Shown here piece after piece: positions 52,801 through 60,832 of a stretch of DNA of 64,000 nucleotides. The stretch is from Sepioteuthis lessoniana (taxonomy: Eukaryota; Mollusca; Cephalopoda; Myopsida; Loliginidae). The DNA is taken from positions 31,879,923 to 31,943,922 of the forward strand of contig OY757934.1 in NCBI GenBank assembly GCA_963585895.1, read 5' to 3'. The translations under genes and the position numbers were made by a program. Position 1 is the stretch's first letter, and every line of letters starts with the position of its first letter. The notes under the pieces are model-generated. The model had not been told where the DNA came from, searched no databases, and saw only the letters and a program-made list of their open reading frames with translations.

Positions 52801-53331
52801 CTTGTTCGGAATGCGTTATCCCTTCGCGGCTTGAACTTCAAGGCGGGCCTGGCAGACATGCCTGATTGCCCTCGCTGCGGCAGTGGCTTGGAAGAAACGG
52901 CTGAGCACGCCTTCTACTACTGCGAGCGAGTTCGTCCGTTTTGGGATCACGTCGGGGAGTGGACGGCTCGCATCGAACCCAAACAGCTCGTGCTGCTCGA
53001 CGTTGGTTACGTCGTAGACAACGTTCTTCCTCCGTTTCACGGTGAGAAGCGTGTGGTGTTTCTCGCGATCCTAGCTGTAGCCCGAATGGTGATTTGGACG
53101 ACGCGAAACAAGGGATTGTATGAAGATGCAAACTTTTCTCATCGTGATCTGGTTTTGTATTTTCGGCATCAGCTGAGGGTCAAAATCAGATGCGATAGAA
53201 AACGCTTGGATCGCATAACATTCAGCAAAAGGTGGGTGACTGCAGCGAGCCTGGTCGTACGAAAGGGGGCAATGTTGGAGTCATCCTTCCCTCCTCTGCC
53301 GGCCCATGGCGTCTATGGTACGGGTCCTTAG
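49864..53331 (+). CDS. LINE ORF2: APE endonuclease and reverse transcriptase (copy A)
   Basis: 1155 residues from the first ATG in frame (the frame is open 9 nt further upstream only through non-ATG codons). The endonuclease spans about 1-235: NVRGLR, catalytic Glu 38 in VQETH, Asp 139 and Asn 141 in GDWNAILDP, Asp 204 in SYLDRV, Asp 228-His 229 in TDHKLI. The reverse transcriptase spans about 450-760: KSPGLDGLPYEVY, YRPITLLNTELKILA, Asp 586 in ISLDQSKAFDRVDH, VRQGCPLSPLLY, and the catalytic FADD pair at Asp 692-693. A C-terminal CX2CX9HX4C motif lies at 1002-1020. All catalytic residues are present, so it looks competent for target-primed reverse transcription. GC-rich codon use contrasts with ORF1 and the AT-rich surroundings. 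Confidence 0.93.
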   Translation: MTLNLASLNVRGLRDSSKCARLLGELRNLGVDVAAVQETHFTCGADCRVLESDFNVFSAYGSGTSAGVSLLVGRSLDADVDVVFAGDGGRLVVVDVAVKSFKFRLVAVYASNIAAERVSFFRRLAPFLDDTKRLVLMGDWNAILDPKIDKVGRGASRLGRCESSLVGFVTRHGLVDRFRLDHPGREMWTWLDSSPSAKVGSYLDRVLVRRADIDFVSCPTFHLIAWTDHKLIRVSLRLVNRPSLAGYWKFNTSLLEIRDFRDRLESLIQRALVGAVTGNRWWVSLKHRIRDFATKYGRQLNLDRTAEAKSIDDRLSRAVAGGDSLGVELARRDLERESSERYKGSVVRSRLKRVLNEAVKSNATAREEEVRRFPDRYIASVKTPDGCLLRSGREIRDAFRAHFRDRFARCTDLPLREFRSYLADFPRLGAAEAASCEGVVTECEVRDALKQVGLNKSPGLDGLPYEVYLRMSHMFVPILTDMFNHWFAQGAIPGSVTKGVITLLKKGGRHVWEGLDDYRPITLLNTELKILARVLANRLQLVISDLIGPEQTFAVKGRSIQDNLHLIREVLEGIKDDTESALISLDQSKAFDRVDHRFLASVLETAGFKPEFRRWISMMYHNPQAVVQVNGRRSGVIAIERSVRQGCPLSPLLYVLALEPLLRRLRDGGTSPALRGIPFVGRLAARVSAFADDVTVFVSRRQDIEAVKEAVVEYERIAGAKVNFDKSEGLRLGAWRGSNTLPGPFRWSDGPIRILGVWFGPDLQLERNWSEVHAKVNAQVGIWLSRRLSLKGRAEACAAYVFPLILYRLAVLPLPKAHRLALQRSLSRLLWGGARPMVRGQVCIQRTRNGGLGMPDLESHWLAERLAYLGRVLTGDSVWRRKASRTFPRLNSDPKAEGRRRPLGEALFVRECRKALRNLLGSSDLSWPRKELYRELVVGSASDPLSERRGWTAEEIRSHWNWAPGSSFLNNSEFSLTWRLVRNALSLRGLNFKAGLADMPDCPRCGSGLEETAEHAFYYCERVRPFWDHVGEWTARIEPKQLVLLDVGYVVDNVLPPFHGEKRVVFLAILAVARMVIWTTRNKGLYEDANFSHRDLVLYFRHQLRVKIRCDRKRLDRITFSKRWVTAASLVVRKGAMLESSFPPLPAHGVYGTGP

Positions 53332-54028
53332 GGACCCCACCCTTGGTAAGTAGGATTTTGTTATTTTCCCCTGCAACCTAGTTAGCAGTACGTTGTGAGT
53401 CATTGTCCCTGTCACTTAGTTGTTAGCACTCAAGATCTTCCCCACCCCCATTATTTTTGTACCTCAACCTGTATCCCAGTCCGCCTTTTGAAGATCTTGA
53501 ACATTCATATGTAAAAAATCATTTACCCGCTTCTAAAATCGACCCATGCCGAGCCCGACCCTTTTAATTCTTTTATCCCTGTAGAGTAGGATTCCCGCCC
53601 TACCTAGGGTAGGTCCGGCTTGTTTCCGGTATTTTCCACCCGGAAAACAGTCGGCCTCCAATTTTATAGACGGGGGGATGGGAGGGAAACCAAACGGGGG
53701 ATTTTTTCCTTGTTTTCGTGTATATATGTTTTTCGGGGTTTTTTCTCCCATTCCCATCATATCCATTGTAAAAAATCATACATTGTAAATAAAATCATGC
53801 ATCACTTTCGGGTTTTAAGTAGGACTTTTTCATAGAGCAAATGCGGTATTTTGGTGGTTGCTGCGTGCATGGAGATGGACGAGTGATTATATATTGTATT
53901 GTTGAATGGGTCGGCGAATGTGGCTAGCTAGGTTCCCCATAGAAAATATAGTTAAAGCATGACCGCTCCCTTCCCCTCCCCCAAAACCACAAGGCCTCGT
54001 GCCTTCTTGTATTTACTACAAGGAATAA
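53332..54028 (+). other. LINE 3' UTR, copy A
   Basis: 697 bp, non-coding. A GTAAGT follows the ORF2 stop at 53346. It contains an internal AATAAA near 53788. It ends with the hairpin CTTGTA-TTTAC-TACAAG (54006-54022) and GAATAAA; the next bases are the start of copy B. It matches copy B's 3' UTR at every position compared. Confidence 0.8.
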
Positions 54029-54198
54029 AAGGATAAGCCTACAATTCATTAGTGTTATTCTGTTTTTTGGATTGTTAAGTGACGAAAAGTAAGTGCCTTG
54101 TTTAAATTTATTGTTAAAAATTATTGTTGACTTTGTTAAACTTGTTACACTTGTTAAATTCGTTGGATTTTTTGGAACGACTTGTTATTGCGTTTGTG

Positions 54199-54243
54199 CC
54201 CCTCCCCAAAACAATCGTTATTTTGTATTGTTTTTGAGGGGGG
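54199..54243 (+). promoter_or_regulatory. Conserved 5' UTR hairpin, copy B
   Basis: Same sequence and pairing as in copy A (47735-47779). Confidence 0.65.
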
Positions 54244-54299
54244 TCAACTTGAAAGACTCTTTTTCTACTGCAGTTACTGAAAAACCATACGATTTTATT

Positions 54300-54331
54300 T
54301 CTCCCTAGTTGCCTAAAGCAACTATGGGAGA
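54300..54331 (+). promoter_or_regulatory. Start-codon hairpin of ORF1, copy B
   Basis: Arms identical to copy A (54300-54312 with 54318-54324 and 54326-54331); the loop is CTAAA. ATG at 54324-54326 with U 54325 bulged, in-frame TAG at 54306. The stem is unchanged although neighbouring sequence on both sides has diverged from A. Confidence 0.85.
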
Positions 54332-56333
54332 ATCAACACCTACTACACAGGAGGATATATTTCTATCCCAAGAAAAACCGGAATGGCCGTCATTGCCTGG
54401 TACCTCCGCAGAAAATTTAACGCCGGCGAGTACAATTCAGCCGGCACAAAAAGTGCCGTCAATACCAGTCTCCTGGTCGACGCAGAAAAACAAAAAATTG
54501 CCACAAGATTATAAAAAGGACAGGGTTGAAAAGTATGCCCAGTATTTTAAAGGGAATAGAATTCTGCCAATACCTGAACTGGTAGAAGCAGTCCAGCCTA
54601 AAACCCTGTCCTTAATTGTCTCAGACATAAAGACCAGGAGACTGGCTGGACTGAAAAAAGACAAATTTGAGGAAATCTTAAAAGCAGCAGGAATCCCAGC
54701 GAAATATTTCTGTAGGCGTAGTTTCGCGACATGGGATATCCTGTTGCCATCACAAGAACTGGCCACCAAGCTGGCAAGTAACAACAGCATAAATACTAAA
54801 CAATACCGACTACAGCCAGAATATATGGGCAGAAGACGGATCAAAGTCACCGTGTGCAACGTGCCAATACAACTAAGTGGTGACGTTCTGGCGGCGTTCC
54901 TCAGCGACTATGGGGACGTCGAGGAATTTACGACCATGAAGTCACCCAGCGGCACGGCACACGGTGATTACTCATTTACCATGTGCCTTAACAGGGGAGG
55001 CTTCCAGGCAATCCCCCACACAGTTGAGTATGAGGACCAAGCCATGTTGGTGGTTGTGGAAGGCCGAAAACCGCAGTGCTGGCATTGTAAACAAATAGGC
55101 CACTTTGCGAGGTCATGCCCACAAAAAACCACCAACACAACAGTAACAACAACAACAACGTCAACAGTTCCAACAACAGCAAAGGCCACAATAGCATCCA
55201 AGACCCCATTAATATCAGCATCAACAAACAACACACCAGCACCATCAACATCAGCAACAGCAAACAAGCCGGAAAGTGAAATAAATACTCCAGCAGAAGC
55301 TGGGAACGACCCCAATAGCAGGGATGAGGAGGGGTGGACCCAGGTAACGCGTGGCAAAAAGTCCCCACCTAAAGCCCCGAAATCACCTCCTGACAAAACC
55401 ACTGACACAAAGGGCGAACAAAGAAAACCCATGAAAAACCAAAAACCTGAGGAAAAGAAAAAAGAAACCGACACAAAAATGGAGAAAAGAAAAAAAGAAA
55501 AAGTAAATAACAATGAACAACAACAACAACAACAACAACAGGAGGAAATGGATACCTCAACAAACCTGAAAAGAAGGAGGGATAGCGGAGATTCTACCAC
55601 AGAGGGAGAGGGGGAGAAAAAACAACTTAAAAAGACGACACAACAACAGCGACCAGCCCAAATTATTCCTCCCCCACAACAAACCAAAAATATCCCTGTA
55701 GACACAACTAAACTCCCGCTATCCCCAACACCACCTACATTATCACCTGTTTCAACACCCAAAATACTCTCCCGGTCCCATTCAGCAACAAGAAACCCGA
55801 CACCATCACCATCAACATCTGGCACTGGGCGACGCTCCAAGTCGGCCTCCAGAGAGGTCCAACAAGCTTTAAATTCATTTTATTTTTGTCAGGACATTCT
55901 GGAGTCGCCATCACTAGATCGCCAGATCAAATCTCTTCTGAAACCACTTAGAGACTTTAAAAAAATTGATCAAAAAGAAATAACAAATCCATATCTTTTT
56001 GAGGGTGCAGCCATGGTGACCACCTTTGTCCGTTCGGCTGGCGGCCGAACTAAGGAGCTCTGGCAATTTATTGGGGAAGCCAGTCGAGCGGACATGAGGC
56101 TGGCGGAAATGGGGCACGACTCATTAAATGAAATAGCTGCAAAATGTACGGGCAGGGTCCCGATTTATGTTCATCCCACATTCTATAGGTCCCTAAAGTT
56201 GCGGTTTCCTTATGATGTCGGTGGAATTTCCAGGAGCGGCCGAGTTACTCCTGAACTTTGTACCGGTTCCCTGCGTCAGGCCGTCGGCATCCTCACCCCG
56301 AAGGATTTCCGGCCCATAGTCGACACTGAGTAA
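54324..56333 (+). CDS. LINE ORF1 protein, RRM-like/CCHC nucleic-acid-binding (copy B)
   Basis: 669 residues from the ATG at 54324. Same architecture as copy A: RRM-like segment, CX2CX4HX4C knuckle (CWHCKQIGHFARSC), low-complexity linker, conserved C-terminal domain. The linker is longer by about 20 residues and contains a run of eight Gln encoded by CAA repeats near 55516-55540. Many synonymous and some replacement differences from A occur up to 55704, then almost none. In the C-terminal domain a Gly replaces the Glu found in A (ELWQFIGEAS against ELWQFIEEAS). Confidence 0.9.
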   Translation: MGESTPTTQEDIFLSQEKPEWPSLPGTSAENLTPASTIQPAQKVPSIPVSWSTQKNKKLPQDYKKDRVEKYAQYFKGNRILPIPELVEAVQPKTLSLIVSDIKTRRLAGLKKDKFEEILKAAGIPAKYFCRRSFATWDILLPSQELATKLASNNSINTKQYRLQPEYMGRRRIKVTVCNVPIQLSGDVLAAFLSDYGDVEEFTTMKSPSGTAHGDYSFTMCLNRGGFQAIPHTVEYEDQAMLVVVEGRKPQCWHCKQIGHFARSCPQKTTNTTVTTTTTSTVPTTAKATIASKTPLISASTNNTPAPSTSATANKPESEINTPAEAGNDPNSRDEEGWTQVTRGKKSPPKAPKSPPDKTTDTKGEQRKPMKNQKPEEKKKETDTKMEKRKKEKVNNNEQQQQQQQQEEMDTSTNLKRRRDSGDSTTEGEGEKKQLKKTTQQQRPAQIIPPPQQTKNIPVDTTKLPLSPTPPTLSPVSTPKILSRSHSATRNPTPSPSTSGTGRRSKSASREVQQALNSFYFCQDILESPSLDRQIKSLLKPLRDFKKIDQKEITNPYLFEGAAMVTTFVRSAGGRTKELWQFIGEASRADMRLAEMGHDSLNEIAAKCTGRVPIYVHPTFYRSLKLRFPYDVGGISRSGRVTPELCTGSLRQAVGILTPKDFRPIVDTE

Positions 56334-56347
56334 GGTAAGTGGGACTG

Positions 56348-59300
56348 ATGACTCTAAACCTTGCCAGTTTGAATGTGAGGGGATTGAGGGATTCAAGCAA
56401 GTGTGCGCGCTTGCTTGGTGAACTCAGGAACCTCGGAGTAGATGTTGCTGCAGTGCAGGAGACTCACTTCACTTGCGGTGCCGACTGTCGGGTGCTGGAA
56501 AGCGATTTTAACGTTTTCTCAGCATACGGCAGCGGCACCAGCGCTGGGGTCTCTTTGCTAGTTGGACGCAGCCTTGATGCTGATGTTGACGTTGTTTTTG
56601 CAGGTGACGGGGGCCGGCTGGTTGTGGTCGATGTTGCCGTGAAAAGTTTCAAGTTCCGTCTGGTTGCGGTTTATGCGTCCAATATCGCTGCGGAGAGGGT
56701 TTCCTTTTTTCGTCGGTTGGCGCCGTTCCTGGACGATACGAAGCGGCTAGTCTTAATGGGTGATTGGAATGCGATCCTTGATCCCAAGATAGATAAGGTC
56801 GGACGGGGAGCTAGCAGATTGGGAAGGTGTGAAAGCAGCCTTGTCGGCTTCGTGACTCGTCACGGCCTCGTCGACAGGTTTCGTCTTGATCACCCAGGGC
56901 GGGAGATGTGGACGTGGCTAGATAGCTCGCCCTCTGCCAAAGTAGGCTCCTACTTGGACAGAGTGTTAGTGAGAAGAGCTGACATTGATTTTGTTAGTTG
57001 TCCCACGTTCCACTTGATAGCGTGGACTGACCATAAACTCATTAGAGTCAGTCTGCGGTTAGTTAATAGACCTAGTCTAGCCGGCTACTGGAAGTTCAAT
57101 ACCTCCTTATTGGAGATACGGGACTTCCGGGACCGGCTGGAATCCCTAATTCAGCGGGCGTTAGTGGGGGCGGTTACCGGGAATAGGTGGTGGGTTTCTC
57201 TTAAACATAGGATTAGAGATTTCGCCACCAAGTACGGTCGACAGCTCAATCTAGATAGGACCGCGGAGGCGAAATCTATAGATGATAGACTTTCCCGGGC
57301 GGTGGCTGGGGGGGACTCCCTAGGTGTAGAGCTAGCTAGGAGGGACCTTGAGCGTGAGAGTAGCGAGCGCTACAAGGGATCAGTAGTTAGATCTAGGCTA
57401 AAAAGAGTTCTCAACGAAGCTGTGAAATCGAACGCGACTGCGCGTGAAGAAGAAGTGCGAAGGTTCCCCGATCGGTACATCGCATCTGTCAAGACCCCGG
57501 ACGGGTGTCTGCTGCGATCGGGTCGTGAGATACGTGACGCCTTTCGGGCGCACTTTCGGGATCGCTTTGCCCGCTGCACTGATCTCCCGCTCCGGGAGTT
57601 TCGTAGCTATCTCGCCGACTTCCCCCGCCTTGGGGCGGCTGAAGCGGCTAGCTGCGAGGGTGTGGTTACTGAATGCGAAGTCCGTGACGCGTTGAAGCAG
57701 GTCGGCCTGAACAAGTCGCCGGGACTAGATGGTTTGCCCTACGAAGTGTACTTGAGGATGTCGCACATGTTTGTGCCTATTCTGACGGATATGTTCAACC
57801 ATTGGTTCGCCCAGGGAGCCATCCCTGGTAGCGTTACCAAAGGCGTGATCACATTGCTGAAGAAAGGTGGCAGGCATGTTTGGGAGGGTTTAGATGATTA
57901 CAGGCCCATAACTCTGCTTAACACAGAGTTAAAGATTTTGGCCCGGGTCTTAGCGAATCGTTTACAGCTTGTCATTAGCGATCTGATCGGCCCCGAACAG
58001 ACCTTTGCTGTGAAGGGAAGATCGATCCAGGACAACCTGCACTTGATTCGCGAGGTCCTAGAGGGGATAAAAGACGACACCGAATCCGCGCTGATCAGTT
58101 TAGATCAGTCCAAGGCCTTCGATAGGGTTGACCATCGGTTCTTGGCGTCTGTTTTGGAGACTGCCGGATTCAAACCGGAGTTCCGCAGATGGATTAGCAT
58201 GATGTACCACAACCCTCAGGCAGTGGTGCAGGTGAACGGAAGGCGTTCGGGGGTGATCGCGATCGAGCGTTCGGTCCGGCAAGGCTGCCCTCTGTCTCCT
58301 CTTCTCTATGTCCTCGCGTTGGAGCCCCTCCTGCGCAGGCTTAGGGATGGGGGGACAAGTCCGGCACTGCGCGGTATCCCATTCGTTGGCCGCCTTGCGG
58401 CTAGGGTTTCCGCGTTCGCTGATGACGTCACAGTCTTTGTATCCCGCCGCCAGGATATAGAGGCTGTGAAAGAGGCGGTTGTCGAGTATGAGCGGATTGC
58501 AGGGGCCAAGGTCAATTTTGACAAAAGCGAAGGTTTGCGGCTTGGTGCTTGGAGGGGTAGCAATACTCTTCCAGGGCCCTTCCGCTGGAGTGACGGACCC
58601 ATCCGCATCCTTGGGGTGTGGTTTGGGCCCGACCTCCAACTGGAGCGAAATTGGTCGGAAGTACACGCTAAGGTGAATGCTCAGGTGGGAATCTGGCTTT
58701 CAAGGAGGTTGTCCTTAAAGGGCAGGGCTGAGGCGTGCGCCGCGTACGTCTTCCCCTTGATCCTTTACCGATTGGCTGTACTTCCTCTGCCTAAGGCACA
58801 TCGGTTGGCACTGCAACGATCCCTCTCCAGATTGCTCTGGGGAGGTGCAAGGCCGATGGTCCGTAGGCAGGTCTGTATCCAACGTACTCGCAACGGGGGT
58901 CTGGGTATGCCTGATCTGGAGAGCCACTGGCTTGCTGAAAGACTTGCATATCTGGGCCGTGTCTTGACGGGGGACTCAGTGTGGAGACGAAAGGCGAGTC
59001 GGACTTTTCCTCGCCTCAACTCAGACCCAAAGGCCGAAGGTCGACGTAGGCCTTTGGGCGAAGCACTGTTTGTCCGCGAGTGCCGAAAGGCCCTTCGTAA
59101 CCTTCTTGGGTCCAGTGACCTTTCATGGCCTCGGAAGGAGCTGTATCGGGAATTAGTGGTGGGTTCCGCTTCTGATCCTCTCAGCGAGCGGCACGGCTGG
59201 ACGGCGGAGGAGATCCGCTCTCACTGGAATTGGGCGCCAGGATCGAGCTTCTTGAACAACTCTGAGTTCTCGCTCACCTGGCGACTTGTTCGGAATGCGT

Positions 59301-59815
59301 TATCCCTTCGCGGCTTGAACTTCAAGGCGGGCCTGGCAGACATGCCTGATTGCCCTCGCTGCGGCAGTGGCTTGGAAGAAACGGCTGAGCACGCCTTCTA
59401 CTACTGCGAGCGAGTTCGTCCGTTTTGGGATCACGTCGGGGAGTGGACGGCTCGCATCGAACCCAAACAGCTCGTGCTGCTCGACGTTGGTTACGTCGTA
59501 GACAACGTTCTTCCTCCGTTTCACGGTGAGAAGCGTGTGGTGTTTCTCGCGATCCTAGCTGTAGCCCGAATGGTGATTTGGACGACGCGAAACAAGGGAT
59601 TGTATGAAGATGCAAACTTTTCTCATCGTGATCTGGTTTTGTATTTTCGGCATCAGCTGAGGGTCAAAATCAGATGCGATAGAAAACGCTTGGATCGCAT
59701 AACATTCAGCAAAAGGTGGGTGACTGCAGCGAGCCTGGTCGTACGAAAGGGGGCAATGTTGGAGTCATCCTTCCCTCCTCTGCCGGCCCATGGCGTCTAT
59801 GGTACGGGTCCTTAG
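56348..59815 (+). CDS. LINE ORF2: APE endonuclease and reverse transcriptase (copy B)
   Basis: 1155 residues, with the same motifs and positions as copy A ORF2. Only four nucleotide differences from A were noticed: two silent (near 56865 and 57175) and two changing residues, Gly840 to Arg (58865 area) and Arg949 to His (59192 area). Endonuclease, RT and CCHC residues are all intact. The ATG follows the ORF1 TAA by 14 nt. Confidence 0.93.
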   Translation: MTLNLASLNVRGLRDSSKCARLLGELRNLGVDVAAVQETHFTCGADCRVLESDFNVFSAYGSGTSAGVSLLVGRSLDADVDVVFAGDGGRLVVVDVAVKSFKFRLVAVYASNIAAERVSFFRRLAPFLDDTKRLVLMGDWNAILDPKIDKVGRGASRLGRCESSLVGFVTRHGLVDRFRLDHPGREMWTWLDSSPSAKVGSYLDRVLVRRADIDFVSCPTFHLIAWTDHKLIRVSLRLVNRPSLAGYWKFNTSLLEIRDFRDRLESLIQRALVGAVTGNRWWVSLKHRIRDFATKYGRQLNLDRTAEAKSIDDRLSRAVAGGDSLGVELARRDLERESSERYKGSVVRSRLKRVLNEAVKSNATAREEEVRRFPDRYIASVKTPDGCLLRSGREIRDAFRAHFRDRFARCTDLPLREFRSYLADFPRLGAAEAASCEGVVTECEVRDALKQVGLNKSPGLDGLPYEVYLRMSHMFVPILTDMFNHWFAQGAIPGSVTKGVITLLKKGGRHVWEGLDDYRPITLLNTELKILARVLANRLQLVISDLIGPEQTFAVKGRSIQDNLHLIREVLEGIKDDTESALISLDQSKAFDRVDHRFLASVLETAGFKPEFRRWISMMYHNPQAVVQVNGRRSGVIAIERSVRQGCPLSPLLYVLALEPLLRRLRDGGTSPALRGIPFVGRLAARVSAFADDVTVFVSRRQDIEAVKEAVVEYERIAGAKVNFDKSEGLRLGAWRGSNTLPGPFRWSDGPIRILGVWFGPDLQLERNWSEVHAKVNAQVGIWLSRRLSLKGRAEACAAYVFPLILYRLAVLPLPKAHRLALQRSLSRLLWGGARPMVRRQVCIQRTRNGGLGMPDLESHWLAERLAYLGRVLTGDSVWRRKASRTFPRLNSDPKAEGRRRPLGEALFVRECRKALRNLLGSSDLSWPRKELYRELVVGSASDPLSERHGWTAEEIRSHWNWAPGSSFLNNSEFSLTWRLVRNALSLRGLNFKAGLADMPDCPRCGSGLEETAEHAFYYCERVRPFWDHVGEWTARIEPKQLVLLDVGYVVDNVLPPFHGEKRVVFLAILAVARMVIWTTRNKGLYEDANFSHRDLVLYFRHQLRVKIRCDRKRLDRITFSKRWVTAASLVVRKGAMLESSFPPLPAHGVYGTGP

Positions 59816-60512
59816 GGACCCCACCCTTGGTAAGTAGGATTTTGTTATTTTCCCCTGCAACCTAGTTAGCAGTACGTTGTGAGTCATTGTCCCTGTCACT
59901 TAGTTGTTAGCACTCAAGATCTTCCCCACCCCCATTATTTTTGTACCTCAACCTGTATCCCAGTCCGCCTTTTGAAGATCTTGAACATTCATATGTAAAA
60001 AATCATTTACCCGCTTCTAAAATCGACCCATGCCGAGCCCGACCCTTTTAATTCTTTTATCCCTGTAGAGTAGGATTCCCGCCCTACCTAGGGTAGGTCC
60101 GGCTTGTTTCCGGTATTTTCCACCCGGAAAACAGTCGGCCTCCAATTTTATAGACGGGGGGATGGGAGGGAAACCAAACGGGGGATTTTTTCCTTGTTTT
60201 CGTGTATATATGTTTTTCGGGGTTTTTTCTCCCATTCCCATCATATCCATTGTAAAAAATCATACATTGTAAATAAAATCATGCATCACTTTCGGGTTTT
60301 AAGTAGGACTTTTTCATAGAGCAAATGCGGTATTTTGGTGGTTGCTGCGTGCATGGAGATGGACGAGTGATTATATATTGTATTGTTGAATGGGTCGGCG
60401 AATGTGGCTAGCTAGGTTCCCCATAGAAAATATAGTTAAAGCATGACCGCTCCCTTCCCCTCCCCCAAAACCACAAGGCCTCGTGCCTTCTTGTATTTAC
60501 TACAAGGAATAA
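59816..60512 (+). other. LINE 3' UTR, copy B
   Basis: 697 bp, matching copy A's 3' UTR. It ends in the same CTTGTA/TACAAG hairpin and GAATAAA, joined directly to copy C. Confidence 0.8.
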
Positions 60513-60632
60513 AAGGATAAGCCTACAATTCAGTTTTGGATTACGTTTATTTTCTCTACTATCGAAAAGTAAGTTACTGTTGAAAATTGTTATTTGTTAT
60601 CTGTAAATTTTATATTATTGTTATTGCTTTGT

Positions 60633-60679
60633 GACCCCCCTCAAACAATTGTTACTGTTGTTTGTTTGGGAGGAGGGTC
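60633..60679 (+). promoter_or_regulatory. Conserved 5' UTR hairpin, copy C
   Basis: GACCCCCCTCAAACAA pairs with TTGTTTGGGAGGAGGGTC, with one mismatch and a two-base bulge. It has the same C/T-rich left arm and A-rich inner stem as A and B but a different sequence. Confidence 0.6.
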
Positions 60680-60798
60680 AAACCTCGACTCGAATTGTTG
60701 TTTTAACTCTTTTTTAAAAAAAACCACCACCATTTTTCATACCGGATTTTTCATTGTTTTTCATCGTTCTTGATCTCAACCACATCATTCGGATTCAT

Positions 60799-60832
60799 CT
60801 CCTCCTAGCTGTGTTTCACAGCCATGGAGGAG
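60799..60832 (+). promoter_or_regulatory. Start-codon hairpin of ORF1, copy C
   Basis: Left arm CTCCTCCTAGCTGTG (60799-60813), loop TTT, right arm CACAGCCA (60817-60824), unpaired T 60825, GGAGGAG (60826-60832). Fourteen of 15 positions pair. ATG at 60824-60826 with U bulged and in-frame TAG at 60806, exactly as in A and B, though most paired bases differ. Confidence 0.85.

Larger units (their letters stand above)
47565..54028 (+). mobile_element. Tx1-like LINE, copy A (complete)
   Basis: 6464-bp non-LTR retrotransposon: 5' UTR (335 bp), ORF1 (47900-49849), 14-nt spacer, ORF2 (49864-53331) and a 697-bp 3' UTR ending in a hairpin and GAATAAA with no long poly(A). Both ORFs are intact. The APE-type endonuclease, RT sequence style and CCHC ORF1 fit the Tx1 clade of the L1 superfamily, whose members are often target-specific. 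Its 3' end is joined directly to the first base of copy B. The clade assignment is from motif resemblance, not from a tree. Confidence 0.92.
54029..60512 (+). mobile_element. Tx1-like LINE, copy B (complete)
   Basis: 6484 bp in the same orientation as A, with the same gene order and intact ORFs. Its first about 235 bp match copy A with only a few substitutions. About 60-70 bp before the ORF1 hairpin and the first two thirds of ORF1 are diverged. From 55705 to the end it matches A (49221-54028) over 4808 bp without indels, with about six substitutions noticed by eye. Confidence 0.92.
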
